Positions 13,883 to 20,737 of a stretch of DNA of 20,737 nucleotides are shown here, piece by piece (position 1 is the stretch's first letter; each line of letters begins with the position of its first letter). This stretch comes from a virus, in IMG/VR virus record IMGVR_UViG_3300029945_000574, positions 1 through 20,737 of that record; one strand, 5' to 3'. The position numbers and the translations under genes are program-made. The notes beneath the pieces were generated by a model. The model worked only from the letters and a program-made list of their open reading frames with translations. It was not told where the DNA came from and made no database searches.

Positions 13883-14130
13883 TGTGCACCGCCCGCAATG
13901 GTGATGACCAGACACCCGGCGAGCATCACTGCCACACCAAACCAGATCGCTTGCCAGACCCGCGCATTGTCGCGCTGCACGAGCGCTACGCGCAGCCGGT
14001 GACCGGCGTCGAGGAGGTCTTCGAGGGGTACGAGTGTAGGAAAAGCAGCCCCAGCCTGTGTACCCCGGTGTACCTGGGATGCGTCACTTGGAGTGATTTC
14101 TGAAACTCCAGGTGCTTTGCCTGCCGTCAA
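13879..14130 (-). CDS. Small membrane protein at the phage/host junction, start uncertain
   Basis: The C-terminal part is convincing: PLEDLLDAGHRLRVALVQRD, then a membrane helix (WFGVAVMLAGCLVITIAGG) and a stop that overlaps the next GTG. Codon third positions are G/C-rich only from about 14036 onward. No candidate start has a ribosome site: TTG 14130 (used here), GTG 13980, or ATG 14208, which would sit on the start codon of the divergent NHL gene. The gene may be truncated at its 5' end by the element boundary. Confidence 0.4.
   Translation of the reverse strand: MTAGKAPGVSEITPSDASQVHRGTQAGAAFPTLVPLEDLLDAGHRLRVALVQRDNARVWQAIWFGVAVMLAGCLVITIAGGAQ
14060..14073. repeat. Near-palindrome GTACCCCGGTGTAC, possible operator
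   Basis: The 14-base near-palindrome has GTAC arms and one mismatched pair, flanked by CCAG (14051) and CTGG (14074) in inverted order. It lies near the start of the phage gene chain, where early control would be expected. No promoter hexamers of normal spacing were found around it, so a regulatory role is only suggested. Confidence 0.25.
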
Positions 14131-14206
14131 ACCGTTGGTGGCGCCAGGAACCCTGCCAACGCCCTGATATACTGTGAGTTTGCGAACCCTTGAACGAACT
14201 ATAACC

Positions 14207-17200
14207 ATGAAGCTGAGCGCACTCTTATTGCTGACTGCGGGTCTTGTTTCGGCCCAACCGCAGTTTTCCACCGCACAAGCAGCCCGCCTCGTCATCGGGC
14301 AACCCAGGTTTTCTTCCCAAAGAAGCGATATCGTCGGGACCATAGTGGGTGCGGCACAGGGCGTCGCCTTTGCCAACGGAACACTGCTCGTCGCCGACGC
14401 CAACCGGCAGGGCGGGTTCCCGGCAAACAGCCGCGTTCTGGTTTACAAGGACATCATCTCCCAGTTCCCCGGCCCGCACGATGAGGTCGTCCAGAATGGA
14501 ACGCCGTGCCCGATCTGCCTGGGCTACCCGGCAGGCGGTGCGCCACCCGGCGGCACGCCATGGCCGGGGGCCAGCACCGTGCTCGGCCAGCCGGATTTTG
14601 TAAGTTATCTGCCCAACCAATCTACGACCGTGAACGCGGCGCCTAGCGCGACAACCATGAGTTATCCCGTCGGCGTGGCCTACAACGGCACGATGGTCGC
14701 GGTTGCCGACGCCGAGAACAACCGCGTGCTGATCTGGAATTCGCTGCCGCAGAACAACGATCAACCGCCCGATTTCGTGGTGGGTCAACCGAATTTCACC
14801 TCCAACACTTCGGGCCAGAACGGCCTCTACGGTTTCCCGTACGGGCACTCTTCGCCTACTTCCCTGCGCGCTCCTTCAGGCGTGTTCCTCGACGCAAATA
14901 ACGGCCTCTGGGTCGCCGACACGGGCAATGATCGCGTGTTGTTTTACGGCCCGATCACTGGCAACGGCCAGGCAGCCCAGCTTGTTCTGGGACAGACGAA
15001 TTTCAGTGTCGACGGGCAGAATGCGTATACGCTCAACACGACGGCCAGCACGCTGTTCGCGCCTGCTTCGGTTTCGAGCGACGGCCAGCATCTGTTCGTC
15101 GCCGACAACTTTCAGAATCGCGTGCTGATCTGGAACACCATCCCCACCACGAACGCCCAACCCGCCGATGTGGTTGTGGGGCAGGCGGACTTCGTCTCCA
15201 ACCTCTCCAACACGCTCACCACAAGCCTGGACTCGTATTTCGTAACTATTTTCAGCTCCGCTCTGTGCGCATCGAATGGCACCGACACCGTCACCGAGGT
15301 CGGGACGACGCTGTATCTGTACCCCGACCGGTGCGCGGGCACGCTCAGCTCGCCGATGTCGGCCATTAGCGACGGAACCCGCCTCTTCATAGCCGACTCG
15401 GGCAATGATCGCGTGTTGGTTTACAACAAGATTCCGACGCAAAATGGCCAGCGGGCCGACGTGATTCTCGGCCAGCTCACCGAGTTTGTGGATAACAGTT
15501 CGGATTCCGGCGAGGCTGCGCTGGTGTCTTCGGCTGACTCTTTCAAGTCGCCCAACTCGCTGGCCTGGGACGGAACCAACCTCTACGTGGCCGACACTTT
15601 CAACCGCAGGATCGCCGTCTACACTCCAGGAGATTTCCAGCTTCCCGTCGCGGCAGTCCGCAATGCCGCCAGTCCGTTTGTTTACGCCCAGGGCACCGTC
15701 GTGGTAACCGGCACCGCCCAGGACAACAACACAGTGACGGTTACCCTCGGTAATAACACCGTGTTGGACTCCACCAACACCGAGATTACGGCTGCCTATT
15801 CTTACAAGGAATCGGCCGGCAACAGCCTGGGCGACATCGTCAATGGAATGGCCAACGCAATCAATAGCGCGAACAACGGCGCCGGCGATCCCTACGTGAC
15901 TGCGATCCCGGACCCGATCGCAGCCACATTGATTCTTAAAGCGAAAGCGACCGACACCGACGGCAACGAAGTTACTCTGGCCGCCTCTACCAGCCTCACT
16001 TCCTCGAAGACAACCGTCACGGCCTCGGGAACCACATTGACCGGTGGTGAGGACGCGGCGATGATGGCGCCGTTCGCGCTGGTTCGCATCTCGGGCGGAC
16101 TCAACCAGAACATCGTGAACCTGGATGCATCTCAATTGCCTCCGGTGCAGCCGTTAAACAAGCCCCTGCCTGCATCTCTGGGCGGCGTCGAGTTCTATGT
16201 GGACGGCATCAAGTGTCCGCTGGTCGCCGTGACCCCGACATCGTTCGTAGCGCAAATGCCGATCGAACTGGCATTCGCGCTGGAACCGGAGACGACGGTT
16301 CCCGACCCCAGCACTACAGTCAACGTCACGGATACGCTGCGTTACCCGAGGACGGCATCAGGCGTTGTGCGAGTCACAAGCCCGGATGGTTCCGTTCAAG
16401 TGAGTTCGGCCCTGCACATTCCGATCATTCAGCAGAACCCGTCGATCTTCTACGATCCGAGCATGCAGCCGAATCCTGGCGTCGCCTTCCACTCCTCGAG
16501 CCAGGCGACGGCCACAATCTCCGTGGACGGGTCGATCCAGGGCGGCGATCAGGCGTCTCTTTACATCCGGGACCGCGTTTACATGTACACCGTGCAGCCG
16601 GCCGACGCGCTGGTCACTGTGCGTGACGCGCTGATCGCGATGGTCAATGCCTCCGACCCCGAGGTCCAGGCCTCGCCCTCGGGCCCGTTCGCCCGCATTC
16701 GTCTGCAAGCCTTCGTGCCGGGTCCGATGGGCAACGGGATTCCGATCTCCACAGCCGTCACATCGAGCATCATCACGACTGCGGCGACGAGCACCGCCGT
16801 GGCCGTCTACGAGGCGGCAAAGATCATCCTGACCGCATTCAATTCGACACTTTGCTGCGCCAACATCGCGGGCGCGCCGGTCACTACGGCAAACCCCGCC
16901 GTCCCGGGCGAGACCATCTCAATCTACGCCTCCGGCCTGGGACGCCTGCAAGACACCAGCGATTTCGTCGCCATGATCGACGGCCAACCCTTCAACGGCA
17001 GTCCGACCAACAACGTGACTGACAATGGGTTCGTCGCGGCATTGGTTGGTGGCAAAACGGCAAACGTGCTGTTCTCCGGACTAAAACTGGGTTACGTCGG
17101 CGTCTACCAGCTTGACCTGGAACTGAATTCGGGCCTCACAACGAATCCTAAGACAACGTTGACGATCTCCCAGTTGTACCAAACGTCGAATATCGTCTCG

Positions 17201-17233
17201 ATTCCGGTGGTCGGCACGGCGCCGGCGAACTAA
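14207..17233 (+). CDS. Large secreted NHL-repeat beta-propeller protein
   Basis: The protein has 1008 residues from ATG 14207, with signal peptide MKLSALLLLTAGLVSA. Residues about 18-490 hold six NHL-type blades marked by repeats such as LWVADTGNDRVLFYG, LFVADNFQNRVLIWN, LFIADSGNDRVLVYN and LYVADTFNRRIAVYT, each followed by a VxGQxxF strand. This would make a six-bladed propeller. Two related beta domains follow at about 493-604 and 764-861. The C-terminus (about 900-1000, PGETISIYASGLGRL, then GYVGVYQLDLEL) is a domain common in secreted Solibacter-type proteins. Function unknown; surface binding is likely. A GTG at 14174 in frame precedes the signal peptide and is not used. TATACT at 14168 is a possible -10 box. 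Confidence 0.87.
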   Translation: MKLSALLLLTAGLVSAQPQFSTAQAARLVIGQPRFSSQRSDIVGTIVGAAQGVAFANGTLLVADANRQGGFPANSRVLVYKDIISQFPGPHDEVVQNGTPCPICLGYPAGGAPPGGTPWPGASTVLGQPDFVSYLPNQSTTVNAAPSATTMSYPVGVAYNGTMVAVADAENNRVLIWNSLPQNNDQPPDFVVGQPNFTSNTSGQNGLYGFPYGHSSPTSLRAPSGVFLDANNGLWVADTGNDRVLFYGPITGNGQAAQLVLGQTNFSVDGQNAYTLNTTASTLFAPASVSSDGQHLFVADNFQNRVLIWNTIPTTNAQPADVVVGQADFVSNLSNTLTTSLDSYFVTIFSSALCASNGTDTVTEVGTTLYLYPDRCAGTLSSPMSAISDGTRLFIADSGNDRVLVYNKIPTQNGQRADVILGQLTEFVDNSSDSGEAALVSSADSFKSPNSLAWDGTNLYVADTFNRRIAVYTPGDFQLPVAAVRNAASPFVYAQGTVVVTGTAQDNNTVTVTLGNNTVLDSTNTEITAAYSYKESAGNSLGDIVNGMANAINSANNGAGDPYVTAIPDPIAATLILKAKATDTDGNEVTLAASTSLTSSKTTVTASGTTLTGGEDAAMMAPFALVRISGGLNQNIVNLDASQLPPVQPLNKPLPASLGGVEFYVDGIKCPLVAVTPTSFVAQMPIELAFALEPETTVPDPSTTVNVTDTLRYPRTASGVVRVTSPDGSVQVSSALHIPIIQQNPSIFYDPSMQPNPGVAFHSSSQATATISVDGSIQGGDQASLYIRDRVYMYTVQPADALVTVRDALIAMVNASDPEVQASPSGPFARIRLQAFVPGPMGNGIPISTAVTSSIITTAATSTAVAVYEAAKIILTAFNSTLCCANIAGAPVTTANPAVPGETISIYASGLGRLQDTSDFVAMIDGQPFNGSPTNNVTDNGFVAALVGGKTANVLFSGLKLGYVGVYQLDLELNSGLTTNPKTTLTISQLYQTSNIVSIPVVGTAPAN

Positions 17234-17274
17234 CCGGCAAACTGAGAATCGAGCCGATCAGCTGCCCAAGGGCG

Positions 17275-17294
17275 AGAGCGCTACACAGCGCTCT
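17275..17294 (+). terminator. 8-bp perfect hairpin after the NHL gene
   Basis: The arms AGAGCGCT and AGCGCTCT pair perfectly around the loop ACAC, followed by only two T and then CC. It may act as a weak terminator for the NHL gene. It lies directly before the TATAAT at 17302 and covers the expected -35 position, so it could instead be an operator for the next gene. Confidence 0.4.
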
Positions 17295-17301
17295 TTCCAG
17301 C

Positions 17302-17307
17302 TATAAT
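17302..17307 (+). promoter_or_regulatory. TATAAT, candidate -10 box of the 75-residue gene
   Basis: A perfect -10 hexamer lies 18 bases before the ATG at 17325. No -35 hexamer stands at 16-18 bases; the hairpin at 17275-17294 covers that position. If used, the leader would be about 10 bases. Confidence 0.4.
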
Positions 17308-17324
17308 AGTAGGCAGACGTAACG

Positions 17325-17552
17325 ATGAACTCGCGTTTCGATCCTGCCGCCGCACTCGAGGACCTCCGTGAGGAGGCACTTCTGCCGAACCCTGTGCGTG
17401 TGCGCGACATGATCCTTCGGACCGAGCACAGCCCGGAAGAAGCGCTTGAGCTTAACCGGAAGTTCACCGTTTACCAACAGGTCTTTGCCGAGGCGCAAAG
17501 GCTCGCAGCCGGGCTCCTGGCAGAGCTCGAACACGCCGTAAAAAAGGTGTGA
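17325..17552 (+). CDS. Small acidic helical protein, function unknown
   Basis: The 75-residue protein is largely helical (DPAAALEDLREEALL, EEALELNRKFTVYQQVFAEA, LLAELEHAVKKV). It stands alone on the plus strand between the NHL gene and the DUF2934 gene, with a possible promoter just upstream. There is no membrane segment and no cysteine. I do not recognise a family. The coding frame is open from ATG to TGA with host-like codon use. Confidence 0.55.
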   Translation: MNSRFDPAAALEDLREEALLPNPVRVRDMILRTEHSPEEALELNRKFTVYQQVFAEAQRLAAGLLAELEHAVKKV

Positions 17553-17702
17553 CCGCGTTCTAAGTTTTCCGCTTCCCTGCGCCGCCCACAATGCAATGTA
17601 GCTACCGGCGGAAAGCTGAAACATTTCTTCATCCAAACGTTAGCTGGAGTTCAACTCAGCGATGTATCAAGAATCAACCAATCAACAGGAGAAACGGAAT
17701 CA

Positions 17703-18089
17703 ATGGCTATCCGGAAGAAAACTACTGCAAAATCGGAGACCGTGAGCGCGGAGGAGACGGTCAAGTCAGGTCAAAACTCTTCGCGCGTCCGCACTACCTC
17801 CGCTGCTGACGCAACAGGTGCGCCCGACAACAAGGCCGCGAAAGCCCAGTCTCCCGCTGCCGCTACGCACAAGTCGCCGGCGCGCAAGAGTGTCAATGCC
17901 GCGCCGGCCGCGGAACTGCTGGTCGAATCCAGCAGCGTTGAAAAGACTACGTTCGATGTCGCGCTGCACCAGGAGGAAATCCGCAAGGAAGCCTACTGCA
18001 ACTGGCTGCACAACGGCTGCCCGCAGGGCAGCGAGCATCAGGACTGGCTGGCCGCGATAGAAATCGTCCGCGCCCGTCACGAAAAGTAG
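17703..18089 (+). CDS. DUF2934 domain protein
   Basis: In this 128-residue protein, the first 80 residues are a low-complexity Ala/Lys/Ser/Thr-rich stretch. The C-terminal 40 (EEIRKEAYCNWLHNGCPQGS, then DWLAAIEIVRARHEK) are a DUF2934 domain: IxxxAYxxW, GxPxGS, then DWxxAExxx. The domain is a short helical pair of unknown role, frequent in Acidobacteriota and some proteobacteria. An AGGAG ribosome site lies 12 bases before ATG 17703. It ends convergent with lexA; no clear terminator separates them in the 87 bases between. Confidence 0.8.
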   Translation: MAIRKKTTAKSETVSAEETVKSGQNSSRVRTTSAADATGAPDNKAAKAQSPAAATHKSPARKSVNAAPAAELLVESSSVEKTTFDVALHQEEIRKEAYCNWLHNGCPQGSEHQDWLAAIEIVRARHEK

Positions 18090-18176
18090 AGTTGCCGGAG
18101 AGCGGGCTTCCGCGGCCAGGAAATGCGCAATCCCCACTGGAGTTGCCTGGCTGGAAGTCCGCTCCATTCCGAGCGC

Positions 18177-18812
18177 TTAACGATACTTCCTCAGCACTGC
18201 CAACACCCGGCCCTGCAACTGCACATTCGCGGCCGGAACGATGATGGGCGCCATGGACGCGTTTGCCGGTTGAAGACGAATGTTCTCGCCTTCCCGGTAG
18301 AGCCGTTTAAGGGTTGTCTCCGCGCCATCCACCAAGGCGACCACGATCTCCCCGTCGCGCGCCGACTGGACCTTCTGCACCAGCACGTAATCGCCGGCGC
18401 AAATGTGGTCCTCGATCATGGAATCACCCCGGACACGCAGGGCAAACATGCCGGGCGCACCCGCGAAGTCGCCGAAATCGAGAGTCTCGGGACTTTCCAT
18501 GGCTTCGACAGGCGCTCCGGCTGCAATCGTGCCCATCAGCGGGATTTCGAAGGCAGAGCCGCTTTCGCGCTTCTCCAGACGATCATGTTCCGAACGTAGA
18601 TATTCCTCGGAGACTTCCAGCGAACGGCTCTCGTTGTAGCGGCGCTTGAGATAACCCTTCTGCTGCAAAGCCGTAATGTGCTTGTGGACCGTGGCGAGGG
18701 AGCCAAGCCCCACGCCTCGCGCGATCTCTTCGAAACTGGGGCAGTATCCGGTTCGTTCGGTGAACGAAGCCACGAAATCCAGAACATTCTTTTGCTTGGG
18801 GGTTAAGGCCAT
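18177..18812 (-). CDS. lexA: LexA, SOS repressor
   Basis: LexA represses DNA-damage response genes and cleaves itself when RecA filaments form. The protein has 211 residues from ATG 18812. The N-terminal winged HTH covers about 1-65 (LTPKQKNVLDFVASFTERTG, then FEEIARGVGLGSLATVHKHI). The cleavage site is A98-G99 (GTIAAGAPV), and the Ser/Lys dyad is S131 (VRGDSMIEDHI) and K169 (ETTLKRLY). All key residues are present and the length is normal. An in-frame ATG at 18851 lies inside the -35 region of the likely promoter and is not used. ATG 18812 has no ribosome site and coincides with the predicted transcript start, so the mRNA may be leaderless. Confidence 0.95.
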   Translation of the reverse strand: MALTPKQKNVLDFVASFTERTGYCPSFEEIARGVGLGSLATVHKHITALQQKGYLKRRYNESRSLEVSEEYLRSEHDRLEKRESGSAFEIPLMGTIAAGAPVEAMESPETLDFGDFAGAPGMFALRVRGDSMIEDHICAGDYVLVQKVQSARDGEIVVALVDGAETTLKRLYREGENIRLQPANASMAPIIVPAANVQLQGRVLAVLRKYR

Positions 18813-18818
18813 ACCCGC

Positions 18819-18847
18819 AGTATTGGCGAATACAGAGCGAAAGTCAA
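18819..18847 (-). promoter_or_regulatory. Likely lexA promoter with TTCGC direct repeat
   Basis: On the minus strand, TTGACT (18847-18842) and AATACT (18824-18819) are separated by exactly 17 bases. The start point predicted about seven bases on falls on the A of the ATG at 18812. Between the boxes, TTCGC occurs twice, six bases apart (18841-18837 and 18830-18826). A direct repeat inside the promoter would suit an autorepressor site, though the Acidobacteriota LexA box is not known to me. Confidence 0.55.
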
Positions 18848-18892
18848 GCATTACGAGGCGCTCTTATCCGTAGCCATCCGCGAAGGTCACAG

Positions 18893-18930
18893 AGCGGCCC
18901 TGTGTACAAAGCGACGGTTGGCCGCTTTTT
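18893..18930 (+). terminator. Terminator-like hairpin upstream of lexA
   Basis: AGCGGCC (18893) pairs with GGCCGCT (18920), followed by five T to 18930. A competing shorter stem, AAAGCG with CGCTTT, lies inside. The T-run makes sense only for plus-strand transcription, yet no plus-strand gene ends here. It may mark a small RNA or an old gene end. Confidence 0.35.
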
Positions 18931-19099
18931 GGCATTCTCAGCTCTGTGCTGGGGGCAGTTTCATCATTGGGGGTGACCCGGACTGGATGGCTGTGTAATT
19001 GCCTGCTGATTATCCGACAGCTTCGTAGAAATGCGGCCCACTTTTTATTGAAGACGCCGCCGCGAGCATTTTGATCTTACGTTTGGAGGATTGAGAGTC

Positions 19100-19759
19100 A
19101 TGCAATCTTGCAGTTGGATGGTAGCTGGAATCTTAACTAGCTGTGTTTGTTTTGGCCAGACGATTTCAATCGGAGTCATCGGGGGAGTCAGGGCCACCGA
19201 TGATCTGACCGGCGGAGGGGCAACGAGTGTGTCAAAGCGATACGCCGTCGGGCCGACGCTGGAAGTCGGCCTGCCGTTCGGGCTGGCGGTGGAAGCCGAC
19301 GCGCTGTACCGGCGCGCGGGATTCCAGACATCCGCTTCGAACGGAGACTACAACGTTTTCGCCGTAGAGCACGCAAATCTGTGGGAAGTTCCAATATTGC
19401 TGAAGTACAGAATTCCCATTGCCGCGGCCAAGCCATTTCTGGAAGCCGGTTATGTGTCCCGTGTGATTGCCGGATCACCGACCAAGAACGAGGTGGACCA
19501 CTTGCCCGGAGGCATAGTGTATACGTATTCCACATACTACTCGAACTGGTCCAATGACAACGGATTTGTCGTTGGCGGAGGAGTGCAGTTCGCGCTCGGC
19601 CACCTGCGCCTGTCGCCGGTAATCCGCTATACGCGCTGGAGCGGCAGCACGGTCATGGGCGCATATGCCGGTCCGATGGAGATTTTCAGCGCCCCGCCCT
19701 GGCAATCCAATCAAAACCAGGTGGACGTGCTGCTCGGCGTCGCCTGGAAAGTGCGCTAG
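19100..19759 (+). CDS. Outer-membrane beta-barrel protein
   Basis: The protein has 219 residues from ATG 19100, with GGAGG ten bases upstream. The signal peptide is MQSCSWMVAGILTSCVCFGQ, ending near Gly-Gln. The rest alternates polar and hydrophobic residues in strands typical of an 8-stranded barrel: ISIGVIGGVR, YAVGPTLEVGLPFGLAVEAD, WEVPILLKYRIP, KPFLEAGYV, GFVVGGGVQFAL, LRLSPVIRYTRW, VDVLLGVAWKV. It resembles the OmpW/outer-membrane beta-barrel group frequent in Acidobacteriota and Bacteroidota. Likely in the outer membrane; ligand unknown. An in-frame TTG at 19091 is less likely because it sits on the ribosome site. Confidence 0.8.
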   Translation: MQSCSWMVAGILTSCVCFGQTISIGVIGGVRATDDLTGGGATSVSKRYAVGPTLEVGLPFGLAVEADALYRRAGFQTSASNGDYNVFAVEHANLWEVPILLKYRIPIAAAKPFLEAGYVSRVIAGSPTKNEVDHLPGGIVYTYSTYYSNWSNDNGFVVGGGVQFALGHLRLSPVIRYTRWSGSTVMGAYAGPMEIFSAPPWQSNQNQVDVLLGVAWKVR

Positions 19760-19877
19760 GACTTTGACGGCTGGCGCTTGACGCGCGAGGAGGGTGGCGG
19801 AGACAGTTCGTCGGAGGCCGCAGCTATCGCGGAGGAGAATCCGGCGTAGACATCACGCAGCGGGCCGCACTCAGACG
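19757..19877 (-). other. Short coding-like remnant downstream of vapC
   Basis: On the minus strand a frame without ATG, GTG or TTG reads SECGPLRDVYAGFSSAIAAA, then SDELSPPPSSRVKRQPSKS and a TAG. Third codon positions are mostly G or C. It starts after stops inside the end of vapC. It looks like the C-terminal end of a lost gene, but chance is possible in high-GC DNA. Confidence 0.2.
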
Positions 19878-20314
19878 CTTCCTATCAAAACCAGGTTTCC
19901 GGGCTCGGCGCGTTGTACTGCTTTCAACGGGATTGACCGGTCGAACGTGGCGAGCCGTCCGTGATTTCGAACGGCAAGCCCGAGCAAATACGCATCCGTG
20001 ATCTTCTGGTGTCCAACGATCATCGCCGCCCGGAACAACGACTCGTCCAGGAGGGACACCGAGTCCTGCCAGAAATGATGATCCACCGTGGAACAAAGGC
20101 CTCGCAGGCGATCGGTCACTTCCGAGGGAGACGCCTTCACTGTGGGATATGCCGGGTTACTCAAGACCCGGATACAGCCATTGGCCGTTATCGGGCATGT
20201 CGCCCAGCCATGTTTTCGATTCCGGCCGAACCAGCGGTGCGCCTCTTCGTGATTGTCGTGGGCAGGATCGAAGAGAGCTACCAGAACATTCACGTCCAGC
20301 AGGGCGATACTCAC
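19871..20314 (-). CDS. vapC: VapC-type PIN-domain toxin
   Basis: The 147-residue PIN-domain ribonuclease toxin starts at GTG 20314, overlapping the antitoxin stop as GTGA. Conserved parts are ALLDVNVLVALFDPAHDNHE (first catalytic Asp), CPITANGCIRVLSNPAYP, HQKITDAYLLGLAV (Asp) and GRLATFDRSIP (Asp). This arrangement fits the VapC subgroup with GHxxxTDAYLLxLA. Free toxin would cleave tRNA or other structured RNA and stop growth; the partner antitoxin neutralises it. All expected acidic residues are present, so it should be active. Confidence 0.92.
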   Translation of the reverse strand: MSIALLDVNVLVALFDPAHDNHEEAHRWFGRNRKHGWATCPITANGCIRVLSNPAYPTVKASPSEVTDRLRGLCSTVDHHFWQDSVSLLDESLFRAAMIVGHQKITDAYLLGLAVRNHGRLATFDRSIPLKAVQRAEPGNLVLIGSV

Positions 20315-20535
20315 GCCTCGTCTCTCAATTCGTTCACAATCCGCAGATCAGGCTTCGAAGTGCGAGCCTTCGGCACGAAAAGCAGAGCCCCGTTGCGCAC
20401 TTTCAGGGGCGCTTTCGTGGTCAGCGATTGTCGAGCTAGTTCCGAGATGACCTGCCCAAGCGTTACCCCTTGCTCGCGAGCCAGATCTCTGGCCGTGGTT
20501 ATGAGATCGTCGTCGAGTTCCAGCGTCGTACGCAT
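20311..20535 (-). CDS. vapB: VapB-type ribbon-helix-helix antitoxin
   Basis: The protein has 74 residues from ATG 20535. The N-terminus MRTTLELDDDLITTARDLA, then QGVTLGQVISELARQSL, is a ribbon-helix-helix DNA-binding domain. The C-terminal part (LLFVPKARTSKPDLRIVNEL) would wrap the toxin. It lies directly before vapC with a GTGA overlap, the usual order for VapBC. It probably represses its own operon at the inverted repeat 20557-20582. The in-frame ATG at 20556 is less likely because it crowds that operator. Confidence 0.88.
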   Translation of the reverse strand: MRTTLELDDDLITTARDLAREQGVTLGQVISELARQSLTTKAPLKVRNGALLFVPKARTSKPDLRIVNELRDEA

Positions 20536-20556
20536 GCCTTCAACGTAACACATCAC

Positions 20557-20582
20557 GCATCAAATTATGTAATGTTTGATGC
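20557..20582 (-). promoter_or_regulatory. Perfect inverted repeat, likely VapB operator/promoter
   Basis: GCATCAAA and TTTGATGC form perfect 8-base arms around a 10-base centre. On the minus strand the centre contains CATAAT, a near-consensus -10 box, 30-40 bases before the vapB ATG. A repressor bound here would block the operon. No good -35 hexamer was found, as is usual for repressible promoters. Confidence 0.65.
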
Positions 20583-20737
20583 AATCCACGGAGCCGTCAC
20601 TCGAAACGAGAAGGCAAGTTGCGGCCGAAGCACGCAGTTATGGCAGCCGTTTTACTCCGCGCTGTCGGTAGTAAGTCAACTTGTCCGCTTTTATTCACAC
20701 GTGATCTGTCCGCATCAGTCGACAAGGCCCGAAGTTC
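20583..20737. other. Non-coding edge with repeated TGTCCGC
   Basis: No gene was found in these 155 bases. TGTCCGC occurs at 20682-20688 and 20707-20713, the first followed by TTTTA. Spaced short direct repeats near an end are seen in insertion sequences such as the IS21 family, but the rest of any such element lies outside the window. Confidence 0.25.

Noticed and set aside
14876-16135. A 419-codon minus-strand frame
   Set aside because: It lies wholly opposite the NHL protein, whose signal peptide and repeats are clear; the antisense frame is a product of high GC and has repeat-like Val/Gly/Arg composition.
18752-18768. TTCGTTC-GGT-GAACGAA inverted repeat within lexA as a LexA operator
   Set aside because: It encodes the SFTERTG turn before the HTH, lies downstream of the start, and is explained by coding constraint; I prefer the site in the promoter.
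1-20737. CRISPR array, tRNA or rRNA genes
   Set aside because: No regularly spaced repeats and no tRNA- or rRNA-like sequence were seen.

Overview
The window joins a long block of phage genes, all on the minus strand (1 to about 14130), to a stretch of bacterial chromosome (about 14200 to 20737). The chromosomal part suggests an Acidobacteriota genome of the Solibacter/Bryobacter type. The signs are a very large secreted NHL-propeller protein with a lineage-typical C-terminal domain, a DUF2934 protein, high GC content, and a type II VapBC module. The lineage is inferred from gene style, not from a marker gene.

Phage block, in transcription order (right to left). It opens with small genes of unknown function (13879-13626). 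A recombination module follows: an ERF-family annealing protein, an apparently frameshifted small gene, a DEDDh exonuclease, an unrecognised 505-residue protein, a nucleoside deoxyribosyltransferase-like protein, a RusA-type resolvase, a 30-codon micro-ORF and a DUF5131 (Gp37/Gp68) three-cysteine protein. Next is a replication and DNA-binding group: two small Cys-rich proteins, a winged-helix replisome-organiser-like protein, another Cys-rich peptide, a stand-alone DnaA domain IV fused to a zinc ribbon, and an excisionase-like HTH protein. An 82-bp gap (5973-6054) separates this from the late group: three small proteins, a sigma-70-family factor, a CxxC protein, the large terminase, two more small proteins, and the portal protein, which runs off the left edge. 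No integrase, repressor, head or tail gene is visible, so the rest of the element must lie to the left.

Most neighbouring phage genes are joined by ATGA, GTGA or TGATG overlaps or by 8-base overlaps. This implies translational coupling along one or two long transcripts. The sigma factor lies just before the packaging genes and may switch on late transcription.

Chromosomal block. It holds the NHL protein (+), a 75-residue protein (+), the DUF2934 protein (+), LexA (-, with an apparently leaderless promoter), an outer-membrane beta-barrel protein (+), and vapC/vapB (-, with a perfect inverted repeat over the likely promoter). No tRNA, rRNA or CRISPR array was seen.
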